From Planctomycetota bacterium (GTDB taxonomy: Bacteria; Planctomycetota; UBA8108; JACQVS01): a stretch of 64,000 bases of DNA. Both the position numbers and the translations under genes were made by a program. Below, piece by piece: positions 16,208 to 25,062 of this stretch; the first letter of the stretch is position 1; each line of letters starts with the position of its first letter. The notes under the pieces are model-generated. The model was given only the letters and a program-made list of their open reading frames with translations, did not search any database and was not told where the DNA came from. The stretch is taken from positions 62,001-126,000 of the forward strand of contig JANQLS010000112.1 in the NCBI GenBank assembly GCA_028280485.1, given 5' to 3'.

Positions 16208-18019
16208 TCAACCTCCGGCACCAACAACGGGTAGAGCACTTCGAATCATATCGGTCATGACTTTAAGTGACGGTTGAATGTGGTCGAGAATGAACCACTG
16301 AGGGAAGACTCCCACCACAATACAAAGGACGCCCAGGGGAACTAATGCGATCAGTTCGCGTAAGGAGACGTCTTTGAAGTTTTTATACTTATCTTGAAGC
16401 TTACCTAAGTAAACGCGTTGGATCGTCCAAAGGATATAGGCGGCACCGAGGACGACACCTAACAAGGAAACCCAAACCATCCACTGAGAGTCGATACTGC
16501 TACCAGTATAGCCATCACTGTTGATCAGGCCCTCTCCGTCCCAAGCACCGACGAAGGTCAAAGCCTCACTGATGAATCCGCAGAGACCGGGCAAACCGAG
16601 TGAAGCAAAGAAACCGACAGTAGCGATTCCGGTATACCAAGGCATTTGAGTGGCGATTCCACCGAAGTCATTGAGATCACGGTGGTGAGCTCGGTCGTAG
16701 ATGACTCCCACGACGAGGAAGAGCATGGCTGAAGAAATACCGTGAGTGAACATCTGGAGAACGGCTCCATTGACTCCGGTATAACTCATGGCCGCCATTC
16801 CCAAGAGGACGTAACCCATGTGACTGACCGAAGAGTAAGCCACGAGTTTCTTGAAGTCGGTCTGAGCCAGCGCACAGAAGGCACCGTAGACGATATTGAT
16901 CACACCTAAGATAGCTACCATGTAAACGATGCCTTGGTGAGTCGCGGCATCATTGAGCATGGGATAAGCGATTCTAAAGAGACCGTATCCACCCATCTTC
17001 AAGAGCACACCCGCCAGCACCACACTGACCGCAGTGGGCGCTTCCACGTGAGCATCCGGCAACCAGGTATGGAAGGGGAAGATCGGAACTTTAATGGCAA
17101 AAGCGATAAAGATTCCCATGAAGAGCCAAAGTTGAGCGTTCAAGGGGATCTCTGGTCCAAGCTGCATGAGAGTCAGCATGTTGAAGGTATGAGGTTCATA
17201 CCAGAAGTACATAACCAACATGGCGAGGAGCATGAGAACCGAACCGACCAAGGTATAGATAAAGAACTTGATCGCGGCGTAAATACGATTGGGGCCTCCC
17301 CAGATTCCGATCAGGAAGTACATGGGCAGGAGAACGACTTCCCAGAAAACGTAGAAGAGGAAGAAGTCCAAGGCACAGAAAACACCGATCAAACCGGTTT
17401 CTAAGAAGAGGAACAAGACGAAATAAGCTTTCGTCCCTTTGTCGATCGTCCAGGAGTAAACCAAGCAGAGAACTCCGAGGAGAGCGGTCAACCAAACCAA
17501 GGGCATGCTCAAACCATCAACTGCCATGAAGTAGTTGATGTTAAAAGGCTTCAACCAAGGTACGAGTTCAACGAATCGAAGGGTAGTCGCCTGTTCGGCA
17601 TCGAGCGCCAGGGTCAATTCAGTGGCTTCTCCCCAAGCTTTAAAACCCTCTGCTCCCAAATCCGTTTCCAATGCAGCAATAGCACCTTCTTGAGCTTCTA
17701 AGGCTTTGTACTCTTCAGTAGTCTTGGGGACCACAGCTTCAACTTTCGCCCTCAGCTCATCGGATAAGCCATTGGTAGCTGCAGGAATGTACACCTCTCG
17801 GAGCATTACATCGGCGCTACGAGAAATACCGGTAGCTGCTTCGGGATTCGCCTCAGCTTCCATGTACATTCGGGCTAAGCCAGTCGCCATGATGAACGTG
17901 ATCACGGTACCGACTACGGAGATAAATTTGATGAGCCCCTTGTTTCGGGAGGGGATCAAGAGGACGATTCCAGCCGTCAAAAGCGGAAGGAAGGTCAACC
18001 AAGTCAGGTTTAGAGCCAT
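16208..18019 (-). CDS. nuoM: NADH-quinone oxidoreductase subunit M with enlarged periplasmic loop (operon 1)
   Basis: 603 residues from the ATG at 18019 (MALNLTWLTFLP). The reading frame is open 29 codons further upstream, but that part falls in a hairpin element and does not resemble NuoM. Core motifs: AVDGLSMPLVWLTALL, DFFLFYVFWEVVLLPMYFLI, KFFIYTLVGSVLMLLAMLVM, FPFHTWLPDAHVEAPTAVSV, DFKKLVAYSSVSHMGYVLLG. Between TM2 and the segment ELVPWLKPFNINYFMAVDG lie about 80 extra residues, rich in Ala and Glu, which NuoM normally lacks. They would form a soluble periplasmic lobe. A 246-nt gap to nuoL contains a structured element. Confidence 0.94.
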   Translation of the reverse strand: MALNLTWLTFLPLLTAGIVLLIPSRNKGLIKFISVVGTVITFIMATGLARMYMEAEANPEAATGISRSADVMLREVYIPAATNGLSDELRAKVEAVVPKTTEEYKALEAQEGAIAALETDLGAEGFKAWGEATELTLALDAEQATTLRFVELVPWLKPFNINYFMAVDGLSMPLVWLTALLGVLCLVYSWTIDKGTKAYFVLFLFLETGLIGVFCALDFFLFYVFWEVVLLPMYFLIGIWGGPNRIYAAIKFFIYTLVGSVLMLLAMLVMYFWYEPHTFNMLTLMQLGPEIPLNAQLWLFMGIFIAFAIKVPIFPFHTWLPDAHVEAPTAVSVVLAGVLLKMGGYGLFRIAYPMLNDAATHQGIVYMVAILGVINIVYGAFCALAQTDFKKLVAYSSVSHMGYVLLGMAAMSYTGVNGAVLQMFTHGISSAMLFLVVGVIYDRAHHRDLNDFGGIATQMPWYTGIATVGFFASLGLPGLCGFISEALTFVGAWDGEGLINSDGYTGSSIDSQWMVWVSLLGVVLGAAYILWTIQRVYLGKLQDKYKNFKDVSLRELIALVPLGVLCIVVGVFPQWFILDHIQPSLKVMTDMIRSALPVVGAGG

Positions 18020-18049
18020 GGTTCTTAAAATCCTAATCAGGACACGCCT

Positions 18050-18216
18050 GGATTCTTCATAGATTTCTAACGATCGCACATCTGCTACGCTTGGACTTCG
18101 TTGCAACCTTTGTTTCGATCCTCGACGGGTGGAACACCCGCCAGCGGTCTAAACAAAGAACGCGCCTCGCCAAGCTTGCATTTGCACGATCTCGTGAAGA
18201 GACCTATGCAGAAACC
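18050..18216 (-). repeat. Second copy of the long-hairpin element, inside nuo operon 1
   Basis: Read on the minus strand (operon sense), it aligns along its length with the element at 8085-8262. Shared unpaired or loop-flanking blocks include ACGAGAT, GAGGCGC, GACCGC, GGCGGGT, CCCGTCGAGGATC. Stems differ but remain complementary: CTTTGTTT/AAACAAAG, GCTTGG/CCAAGC, GATCG/CGATC, apical CGGGTG-TTC-CACCCG. The outer arms (18050-18068 with 18198-18216) pair imperfectly. It lies between nuoL and nuoM. Confidence 0.65.
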
Positions 18217-18265
18217 GAGCTTAAACGGTTTTTAAAAATCCTCTACGTTTCACCACCAAAAGGGA

Positions 18266-20491
18266 TTAGCCAACCCAGAGGTAGATCGCTACGGTGAGCC
18301 CGATCGCGCCTACTGCTAAGAAGACTGAAGCGTAAAGGTATTGTTGAAGTTTTCCGGTTTGAAAGATCTTTGCGAATTTTCCGATCGAGAGAGTCGTCTT
18401 TCCGATCCCTCGCACCGTTCCATCGACGCCTTCGTAATCGACGATGCCCACTAAACTGGAGATCGCCTTACAGAGGACACCTTGAAGATTCACAATTCCA
18501 TCGACGACATATTTATCAAATCTGTATGAGATATCTTTGATCACATGCAGGGCCTTCAAAAAGAAGGCGTAGTAGAAGGCATCGACGAACCACAAGTTGA
18601 CTAAGCAGTGATTCAATGGCTTCAAGGCTTTTCCTAATGGAGCTTCCGGCGCGAGCATGTCCTTCTTCGATCCCGGGCTATTCGGCCCGAAGAAGAACCA
18701 GGCTCCGAGCAGGCCGAAGAGGAAGGCTCCCATGGATAAGTAAGTTACCGTTCCATGTCCTAATCCATAGGCTTCCCTGAATTCTTTTTGCTTCTGACTT
18801 TGCATGTGCACTCTTCCATCAGTAAATGGTAGCGGATGCACGTGTTTTTCAGGATCATCAACGACCGGGGTCGCATTTACTGAAGCCGGGTGGGTATATG
18901 GCGCCAAAATCTCGGAATCCATTCGGTTGAGGAACCAATAGTCCGATTTATTGATGAACTTAAATCCACCACAAAGAACAGTAAGCAGTGCTAGGACTCC
19001 CAAAGGAACTGTCATGGTCCAAGGCGATTCGTGTGCGTGATCAAATGCCTTTTTGTCTTTTGGCTCTCCATGGAAAGTCTTAAAGAACATGCGGAACATG
19101 TAGAAAGCAGTCATGAGGGCCGTCACCATTCCCATCCAGAAGGGGATGGTGTAGGCGCCGGGATTCATTTTTGCGGCAGCCCAAGCTGTCGTCAAAACGG
19201 CTTCCTTTGAATAGAAACCCGATAGTACGAAAGGCAATCCAGCAATAGCAAAAGTTGCAATACCCATCGTCAACCAGGTAATTTTCATCTTCTTCCAGAG
19301 GCCACCCATCTTGCTCATTTCATTTGAATGAACCGCGTGAATCACGGAGCCTGAGCCGAGGAAGAGCAAGGCTTTGAACATCGCGTGAGTGGTGAGGTGG
19401 AAGAGACCCGCAGCAACTCCACCACAACCGATGGCCAGCATCATGTACCCCAATTGAGATACTGTGGAGTAAGCGAGGACTTTCTTTATATCCGTTTGCA
19501 CGAAAGCAATCGAAGCCGCGAAGATGGCGGTAAAACCTCCGATCCAAGCCACGAAGATAAGTGGCTCTGATCCCCACCAATCACCGGTGACATAACCTTC
19601 GCCGACAAAGAAGGGGAACATTCTTCCCACCATATAAACACCAGCAGCCACCATGGTCGCCGCGTGAATGAGGGCAGAAACTGGGGTAGGACCTTCCATC
19701 GCATCGGGAAGCCACACGTGTAAAGGGAACTGGCCCGACTTACCAATAGGCCCAATGAAGAGGCAGATACCACCTAAGGCTAAAATTGATTTATCTTTCC
19801 AAGTGCCATTAGCGATGCTTTCGAAGATTTTATCGAACTCTAATGATCCTGCATTGTACGCCATGATCAAGATGGCGACGAAGAAACCTAAATCTCCAAT
19901 TCTGGTCGTCATAAACGCCTTAATCGAAGCGTTAGAAGCGGACTTCTTCTCGAAGTAGAAACCGATCAAGAAGTAAGAGCAGAGACCGACGAGCTCCCAG
20001 AAGATGAACAGGAAGAGAATGTTCGAGGTGATACAGAGGCCCAACATACTGAAGGTGAACAAGGCCAGGAAGGCGAAGAAGCGGTTGTAGCGCACTTCTC
20101 CGTGCATGTATCCCATCGAGTAGAGGTGAACGAGGAAACTGACCAAGGTCACAACGACCAACATCACGATCGTGAGGTTGTCGACCTGAATTCCGAAGTC
20201 TAGTCGGAACGCAGGATTGGCCGGATCACCGATCAATAAGAACTTACCTATACTATCTTGAGCGGGGAACCACTTTTGCACAGTGATTCCTGTAGGAGTC
20301 GAAAAGAGATCGACAAACAGCATCTTCAGGGACATGCAGAGACCGACGAACATAGCGACCGTCGAAACCCAATCACCTTCACGCGGGAGCTTCTTCGAGA
20401 AGAAGATCTGAATGATGAAGGCACCCAGAGGTAGCAACAAGATAATGAGAGCTAACTTGCAAAGCTCAACTGCTGCGGTTGATTCAGGCAT
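18266..20491 (-). CDS. nuoL: NADH-quinone oxidoreductase subunit L (operon 1)
   Basis: 741 residues, larger than the common ~615-670. This is the distal proton-pumping subunit with the long lateral helix. Core motifs: VTLVSFLVHLYSMGYM, LFLFIFWELVGLCSYFLIGF, TTRIGDLGFFVAILIM, GKSGQFPLHVWLPDAMEGPT, PVSALIHAATMVAAGVYMV, QTDIKKVLAYSTVSQLGYMM, THAMFKALLFLGSGSVIHAV. A hydrophilic insert of about 60 residues with DDPEKHVHPLPFTDGRVHMQ lies between C-terminal membrane segments. It follows nuoK after 50 nt. Overlapping frames contain only shadow ORFs. Confidence 0.95.
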   Translation of the reverse strand: MPESTAAVELCKLALIILLLPLGAFIIQIFFSKKLPREGDWVSTVAMFVGLCMSLKMLFVDLFSTPTGITVQKWFPAQDSIGKFLLIGDPANPAFRLDFGIQVDNLTIVMLVVVTLVSFLVHLYSMGYMHGEVRYNRFFAFLALFTFSMLGLCITSNILFLFIFWELVGLCSYFLIGFYFEKKSASNASIKAFMTTRIGDLGFFVAILIMAYNAGSLEFDKIFESIANGTWKDKSILALGGICLFIGPIGKSGQFPLHVWLPDAMEGPTPVSALIHAATMVAAGVYMVGRMFPFFVGEGYVTGDWWGSEPLIFVAWIGGFTAIFAASIAFVQTDIKKVLAYSTVSQLGYMMLAIGCGGVAAGLFHLTTHAMFKALLFLGSGSVIHAVHSNEMSKMGGLWKKMKITWLTMGIATFAIAGLPFVLSGFYSKEAVLTTAWAAAKMNPGAYTIPFWMGMVTALMTAFYMFRMFFKTFHGEPKDKKAFDHAHESPWTMTVPLGVLALLTVLCGGFKFINKSDYWFLNRMDSEILAPYTHPASVNATPVVDDPEKHVHPLPFTDGRVHMQSQKQKEFREAYGLGHGTVTYLSMGAFLFGLLGAWFFFGPNSPGSKKDMLAPEAPLGKALKPLNHCLVNLWFVDAFYYAFFLKALHVIKDISYRFDKYVVDGIVNLQGVLCKAISSLVGIVDYEGVDGTVRGIGKTTLSIGKFAKIFQTGKLQQYLYASVFLAVGAIGLTVAIYLWVG

Positions 20492-20541
20492 CTCAGAATT
20501 TCTCTATTTAAAAAGTGGTGAACGTATCGCGTTCTGGAAAA

Positions 20542-20988
20542 TCAACCCTTCAACGAGTCGGCTTCCGCCACTTCGATGGAGTTCGTGTTGTTGAAGATAT
20601 TTAGAATGATCGCCAAAGCTAAGGCAGCTTCCGCAGCGGCCAAAACGATCAAGAACACAGTGATCACTTGTCCCTCGATAGGGTTCGCTAAGAACTTGCT
20701 GTAAGCGACAAAGTTGAGACTGGCACTGTTTAATAAAAGTTCGATTCCCATCAAGACGGCGATGGCGTTTCGCCTCATGACGATCACCATGATTCCCAAG
20801 GTGAAAACCAAACCACTAACGACTAAATAATGCTTGAGACCGATTCCGCCGGCTTGTTCAGTTGCTTCTTGAACTTTCTCAGTTCCTTCTTGAGCTAAAA
20901 AGTTAGCCAAGCTTGGAAAGCTGGTGAAGAAACTTGAAGCGAGGAAATTCATCCCGTTATTCAGGGAACTTGCGAGTGTACTGATCAT
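20542..20988 (-). CDS. nuoK: NADH-quinone oxidoreductase subunit K with N-terminal extension (operon 1)
   Basis: 148 residues against about 100 for typical NuoK. The conserved core starts near residue 50: LKHYLVVSGLVFTLGIMVIV, RRNAIAVLMGIELLLNSASL (with the membrane glutamates), and AAAEAALALAIILNIF. The extra N-terminus has a hydrophobic stretch and then FLAQEGTEKVQEATEQAGG, like an uncleaved or cleaved signal peptide with a charged linker. The extended start is supported by an AGGAGG ribosome site 7 nt before it, inside the end of nuoJ, and by the 2-nt spacing to the nuoJ stop. NuoA and NuoH of this operon have similar LAQ-type extensions. Confidence 0.93.
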   Translation of the reverse strand: MISTLASSLNNGMNFLASSFFTSFPSLANFLAQEGTEKVQEATEQAGGIGLKHYLVVSGLVFTLGIMVIVMRRNAIAVLMGIELLLNSASLNFVAYSKFLANPIEGQVITVFLIVLAAAEAALALAIILNIFNNTNSIEVAEADSLKG

Positions 20989-20990
20989 GA

Positions 20991-21509
20991 TTAAGCCTCC
21001 TCATCCCCACGTCGAGCGATGTAAGTAGCTCCAACCAGAGCGACCAACAAGACGACCGACACGACTTCAAAGGGAAGCAAGTATTCGCTCATAACCATTT
21101 CGCCGATTTCTTTAATCGTAGTTGGGGTCTCCTGAGCTCCGTCAGTTTTAAACTGAGTGTGATAGATCAAATGGAAGATCGAAGCCAAGAAGGCACCCGC
21201 TGCGATAATTCCCGGCAGGACCAAGTTGAAGCCTTTGACATCCTTCAAGGGAATATCCATACGGTGGGTCAACATCACTCCGAAGAGGAAGAGAATCAAA
21301 ATACCACCGATGTAGACGACCACTTGAGTGAAGCCGAGAAAGTCAGCTTCTAAAGTGAAATACAATCCAGCAAAACCCGCTAAGCTCAAAAGGAGCCAGA
21401 AGGCCTGACGGACGATGTCTTTACAGAGCAAGATGCCCAGACCAGGCGCCACCGCCATGATGGCAAAGATCCAGAACATGAGGTTGCCGTAAAATTCGGA
21501 ACCAGGCAT
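20991..21509 (-). CDS. nuoJ: NADH-quinone oxidoreductase subunit J (operon 1)
   Basis: 172 residues, five hydrophobic segments, normal for NuoJ, a core membrane subunit next to NuoK and NuoA. Signature: LYFTLEADFLGFTQVVVYIG followed by GILILFLFGVMLTHRMDIP. The C-terminal half (LPFEVVSVVLLVALVGATYI ARR) matches the family. Its last codons contain the ribosome site for nuoK, so the two are translationally coupled. Family call is secure. Confidence 0.93.
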   Translation of the reverse strand: MPGSEFYGNLMFWIFAIMAVAPGLGILLCKDIVRQAFWLLLSLAGFAGLYFTLEADFLGFTQVVVYIGGILILFLFGVMLTHRMDIPLKDVKGFNLVLPGIIAAGAFLASIFHLIYHTQFKTDGAQETPTTIKEIGEMVMSEYLLPFEVVSVVLLVALVGATYIARRGDEEA

Positions 21510-21600
21510 GATTGTAGTTCTTCTTATTTAAATCGGAATTGGTTAAGAAAACTCAATTCGAGCTTTCGTTGGATCACGGAAACAAACCGTAATTAGTCTT

Positions 21601-22197
21601 TTACTCTTTGCCTTCTTCAGCCGCCTTGGCAGCCGCTTTTGCGGCTTTCGCAGCAGCCTTAGCTTTCGCTTTCTCTTCTTTCAAACGCTCATTTTCTTCA
21701 CGAGCCCAATGAACGAACTTCTCGTCCTCTTCGGTATAGATCGCATCGGTGAGAAGACTCTTCTCCATGAGCTTTCGATCCGTCGAGTGGAAGTCGAACT
21801 CGGGTCCCAAGTGAATACACACTGAAGGACAAGGTTCTGAGCAGAGACCACAGAAGATACAAACGGTATAGTCGACGTTGAATTTTGAAAGCGTAGCTTT
21901 CTTCCCTCGCCAACCGTTTTCCAGAATACCGTCAGCCCCCCGTACACCCTCGATGTAGATGCAATCTACGGGGCAGATGTCGGAGCACTTCCAGCACATA
22001 ATGCACTTTTCGGTTTCGAGGTAGTGAATACCGCGGTGCCGCTCGGGGATGGCATCCATCTCCCGGGGATACTGCACGGTCACGGTGTGCTTGTTGAAAA
22101 GCAGCGATTCCACGAAGTATTTCATGGTGATCGTCATACCGATCACGATCGACTTCGAAACGCTGAAAATCTTCCCGATATAGCTACCGAATGTCAT
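21601..22197 (-). CDS. nuoI: NADH-quinone oxidoreductase subunit I, 2x[4Fe-4S] ferredoxin-like (operon 1)
   Basis: 198 residues. Both [4Fe-4S] sites (N6a/N6b) are intact: CIMCWKCSDICP (Cys 65, 68, 71, 75) and CIFCGLCSEPCP (Cys 113, 116, 119, 123). It passes electrons from the peripheral arm to NuoB. In this operon, which lacks NuoEFG, NuoI is the likely docking point for an alternative donor such as ferredoxin. The C-terminal 45 residues are highly charged and end in an Ala/Lys-rich tail (about 170-198) not seen in NuoI of operon 2. Gaps of 151 nt to nuoH and 91 nt to nuoJ. Confidence 0.94.
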   Translation of the reverse strand: MTFGSYIGKIFSVSKSIVIGMTITMKYFVESLLFNKHTVTVQYPREMDAIPERHRGIHYLETEKCIMCWKCSDICPVDCIYIEGVRGADGILENGWRGKKATLSKFNVDYTVCIFCGLCSEPCPSVCIHLGPEFDFHSTDRKLMEKSLLTDAIYTEEDEKFVHWAREENERLKEEKAKAKAAAKAAKAAAKAAEEGKE

Positions 22198-22348
22198 GTT
22201 TTCTCAAGGCGGTTGAAGAAATGCGTCCTTAAACCGCGCGAGCCTCTGTCTAAGTTTGACTTTTATCGAATGGATAAACCCGCAAAGGATTTACCCGCTA
22301 AATTCAAAATCCAATCACCCTTCAGCAAGGACTGAAAGGTAAAGATGA

Positions 22349-23698
22349 TTACTTAGGAATAATCATCATGAAGTAATCTTTCTCATCGCTGAAAGCTCCC
22401 ATGCAGAGATCCCAGAAGGCGGAACCCACTAAGCAGAGAAGAGCGACGGGTAAGAGAACTTTCCAACACAGGTACATCATCTGATCGAGACGAACGCGAG
22501 GTAGCGTCCACCGTACCCAGATCTGGAGGAAGACCAGTGTGAGAGCTTTTCCAATCAGGACGTGAGCTTTGATAAACAGCCCCAGCCATGGAGTTACTTC
22601 TGAAGTGGTATTCATCCCGATCTCGTCGATCATGGGAATACCGGTATACCAGCCACCCATAAAGAGGACGACGGCGATCGCGGAGACCAAGTACATCGCG
22701 GCGTATTCCGCCATGAAGAAAAGAGCGAAACGAATACCAGAATATTCCGTGTGGAAACCCGAGACCAGTTCACTTTCCGCTTCCGGCAAATCGAAGGGAG
22801 CTCTTTTACATTCCGCCAAGGTGGCGATGAAGAACACGATGAAGAGGACCGCGAGGAATGGATTCCTGAACATGTACCAGTTGAAGAACCAACCCTCTTG
22901 TGCCTCCACAATGCCATGAAGTGAAAGCGTTCCCGCAGAGACAATCACAGCCACGAAGGTTAACCCGATTGGAATCTCGTAGCTCACCATCTGAGTCGCG
23001 GTTCTGATCGTAGCAAAGAGAGACCACTTATTGTTGGAAGCCCAACCGGCCATGATCACGCCTAAAACCTCAACCGATCCCACACTCGCAATAAAGAACA
23101 GACCTAAGTTGAGGTCGATCGCGTTGAGGTGAGGCCCGAAAGGAAGGGGAACAAATCGAATGAAGGTCCCAGTGAAGACGATAATCGGGGCGAGGATAAA
23201 CAGAGGTCTATCAGCCAGCTTGGGAATGATATCTTCTTTGACGGTGAGCTTAATACCATCGGCAATCGTTTGAAGTGCACCGTGAGGCCCTACTTCCATC
23301 GGACCCAAACGGCATTGCATGTGAGCTGAAACTTTCCGTTCCAACCACACCGCAAATAATGCGAAGACATTAATAAAACCGAAGACTCCCAAACAAGCCA
23401 AAAGCATCGAGAATGCCGCAATCCACCACGAACTTTGCTCAACATTGAGCACGTAGGTGATCGCACTCTCGATATAGGGAGCACCACTTTCGTCGGAAGT
23501 TGAATTCTCATTCAACATGAAAGCGCGCTCTGGAGCGGCTTCCACGATTTCTTTCGTAGCATCGCCAGCTGCGTTGGCAGCCCCTTCAGTAGGAGCCGCA
23601 CCCTCTCCACCTTCAGGAGCGGGCGTTGTACCTTCAGCTTGAGCGAGCCAAGCGTTGGTTTTAAAGAGGAGACTTTGAAGCGAGAGAGACAAACTCAT
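22349..23698 (-). CDS. nuoH: NADH-quinone oxidoreductase subunit H with N-terminal extension (operon 1)
   Basis: 449 residues against ~330-350 normally. The usual core begins near residue 88 (IAAFSMLLACLGVFGFINV) and contains ERKVSAHMQCRLGPMEVGPH, LQTIADGIKLTVKEDIIP, FDLPEAESELVSGFHTEYSG and IWVRWTLPRVRLDQMMYLCW, which line the quinone pocket. The first ~87 residues hold a hydrophobic start, the motif WLAQAEGTTPAPEGGEGAAP and an Ala/Glu/Pro-rich linker. The start is fixed by a 4-nt ATGA overlap with the nuoD stop, so the extension is real. In NuoH of operon 2 it is absent. Confidence 0.94.
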   Translation of the reverse strand: MSLSLSLQSLLFKTNAWLAQAEGTTPAPEGGEGAAPTEGAANAAGDATKEIVEAAPERAFMLNENSTSDESGAPYIESAITYVLNVEQSSWWIAAFSMLLACLGVFGFINVFALFAVWLERKVSAHMQCRLGPMEVGPHGALQTIADGIKLTVKEDIIPKLADRPLFILAPIIVFTGTFIRFVPLPFGPHLNAIDLNLGLFFIASVGSVEVLGVIMAGWASNNKWSLFATIRTATQMVSYEIPIGLTFVAVIVSAGTLSLHGIVEAQEGWFFNWYMFRNPFLAVLFIVFFIATLAECKRAPFDLPEAESELVSGFHTEYSGIRFALFFMAEYAAMYLVSAIAVVLFMGGWYTGIPMIDEIGMNTTSEVTPWLGLFIKAHVLIGKALTLVFLQIWVRWTLPRVRLDQMMYLCWKVLLPVALLCLVGSAFWDLCMGAFSDEKDYFMMIIPK

Positions 23699-24891
23699 CG
23701 ATCAACCTCCCCCATCACGATATCGAAACTTCCAATCACCGCTACGATATCGGCGAGCATCATGTTAGCGTCGCTAGCCATGGCATCCAGAATACTGATA
23801 TTACAGAAGGAAGGAGCTCTCGCTTTAACGCGGTAAGGTACGTCGGTTCCGTCAGAGATGACGTGGTAACCGAGTTCTCCCCGAGCACCTTCTACTTTGT
23901 GGTACACCTCACCCTTAGGAGGCTTCACTTTGTTTGAAGCTTTTTTATCGATGAACGCACCACCCGGAATGTCTCGCATCGCTTGGCGAATGATCTGGGC
24001 GCTTTCGTACATCTCTTTAACGCGGACAATGTATCGACTCCAACAATCGCCGACTGTGCCTTGCTCACCGTCACCGACGGGAACTTCAAAGTCGAAACGA
24101 TCGTAAATACAGTAAGGCTCATCCTTGCGGAGGTCGCGCTTCACACCAGAGCCTCGGAGGCTCGGTCCCGTCAAACCGTAGTTGATCGCCATCTCCTCAG
24201 GGATGATTCCGACATTGGCAGTACGGGAAATGAAAATTCCGTTGTACGACAAGAGGCGATTGAATTCGTCTAAGACATCAGGCTCGAAGTAATCGAGGAA
24301 ATCTTGAATGTCTTGAAGAATTTCTTCGGTCATATCGAAGGAAACACCACCCACCCGAATGTAGGTGTAGTTCAATCGTTGCCCGCAGAGCTTCTCGAAG
24401 ATTTTGAGAATCTTTTCTCGATCACGGAAGGCGTGCAAGAAGGGAGTAATCGCTCCCAAGTCCAAACCGTAAACTCCGAAAGCCAAAAGGTGACTGGCGA
24501 TTCGATTGAGCTCACAAGCGATGATACGAATGTATTTCGCCCGTTCCGGAACTTCCAACTCCATCAACTTCTCGACGGCCTCAGCATAGCCGAGGTTATT
24601 GATCATCGCGCAGAGATAATCCATGCGGTCGGTATAAGGCACGACCTGCATGTAATTCACATTCTCAGAAATTTTTTCGAAGCAGCGATGAAGGTAGCCG
24701 ATATGAGATTCGGTCTCGAGGATCATCTCTCCGTCAGTACGGATAACAACCCGGAATACCCCGTGAGTACTGGGGTGCTGAGGACCCATGTTGAGGAGCA
24801 TTTCTTCGGTTCGAAGATCTCCAGCGTTGATCATGACAACGAATCGCTTTCTTACGTTTTTATGAACATGGAACTCACCGACTCGGTTCAT
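23695..24891 (-). CDS. nuoD: NADH-quinone oxidoreductase subunit D (operon 1)
   Basis: 398 residues, the 49-kDa-type subunit that together with NuoB forms the quinone reduction site. Motifs: LLNMGPQHPSTHGVFRVVIR, ETESHIGYLHRCFEKISE, TDRMDYLCAMINNLGYAEAV, VPYRVKARAPSFCNISILDA and the C-terminal IVMGEVDR. The ATG at 24891 is used here; a second ATG 19 codons downstream (24834) would give an N-terminus closer to most NuoD proteins. The gap to nuoC (171 nt) is filled by a five-stem hairpin array. The gene is separate from nuoC, unlike the fused enterobacterial nuoCD. Confidence 0.94.
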   Translation of the reverse strand: MNRVGEFHVHKNVRKRFVVMINAGDLRTEEMLLNMGPQHPSTHGVFRVVIRTDGEMILETESHIGYLHRCFEKISENVNYMQVVPYTDRMDYLCAMINNLGYAEAVEKLMELEVPERAKYIRIIACELNRIASHLLAFGVYGLDLGAITPFLHAFRDREKILKIFEKLCGQRLNYTYIRVGGVSFDMTEEILQDIQDFLDYFEPDVLDEFNRLLSYNGIFISRTANVGIIPEEMAINYGLTGPSLRGSGVKRDLRKDEPYCIYDRFDFEVPVGDGEQGTVGDCWSRYIVRVKEMYESAQIIRQAMRDIPGGAFIDKKASNKVKPPKGEVYHKVEGARGELGYHVISDGTDVPYRVKARAPSFCNISILDAMASDANMMLADIVAVIGSFDIVMGEVDR

Positions 24892-24910
24892 CCCATTTTT
24901 AACTTTTAAT

Positions 24911-25054
24911 TAGCTCCAGAAAACAGGAACTTACGCCGAGTTGGAATCAACTCGGCCGCGGATACTGGCTCGAAGAGTCAGTGGCCGCGGAGTGTAGGCA
25001 GTTCTAAGAACTGCCGAAACGATTGAAACAAGGACCGAAGGAACGTGTTTCAAT
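24911..25054 (-). repeat. Five-stem hairpin array, copy in nuo operon 1 (between nuoC and nuoD)
   Basis: Read in the operon sense (minus): S5 (25054-25022, TTGAAACA ... TGTTTCAA), S4 (25015-24997, GGCAGTTC-TTA-GAACTGCC), S3 (24990-24956, CCGCGG ... CCGCGG with ACTG ... CAGT inside), S2 (24956-24935, GCCGAGTTG-ATTC-CAACTCGGC), S1 (24931-24912, AGTTCC ... GGAGCT with one G-U). Linkers CGTTTC and TACACT match the other copies. The array begins 8 nt after the nuoC stop. Confidence 0.75.
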
Positions 25055-25062
25055 TAATATTT

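Noticed and set aside
24911-25054. Reading the palindromes as a CRISPR array
   Set aside because: The hairpins differ from each other, there are no equal-length spacers, and no cas genes are nearby.
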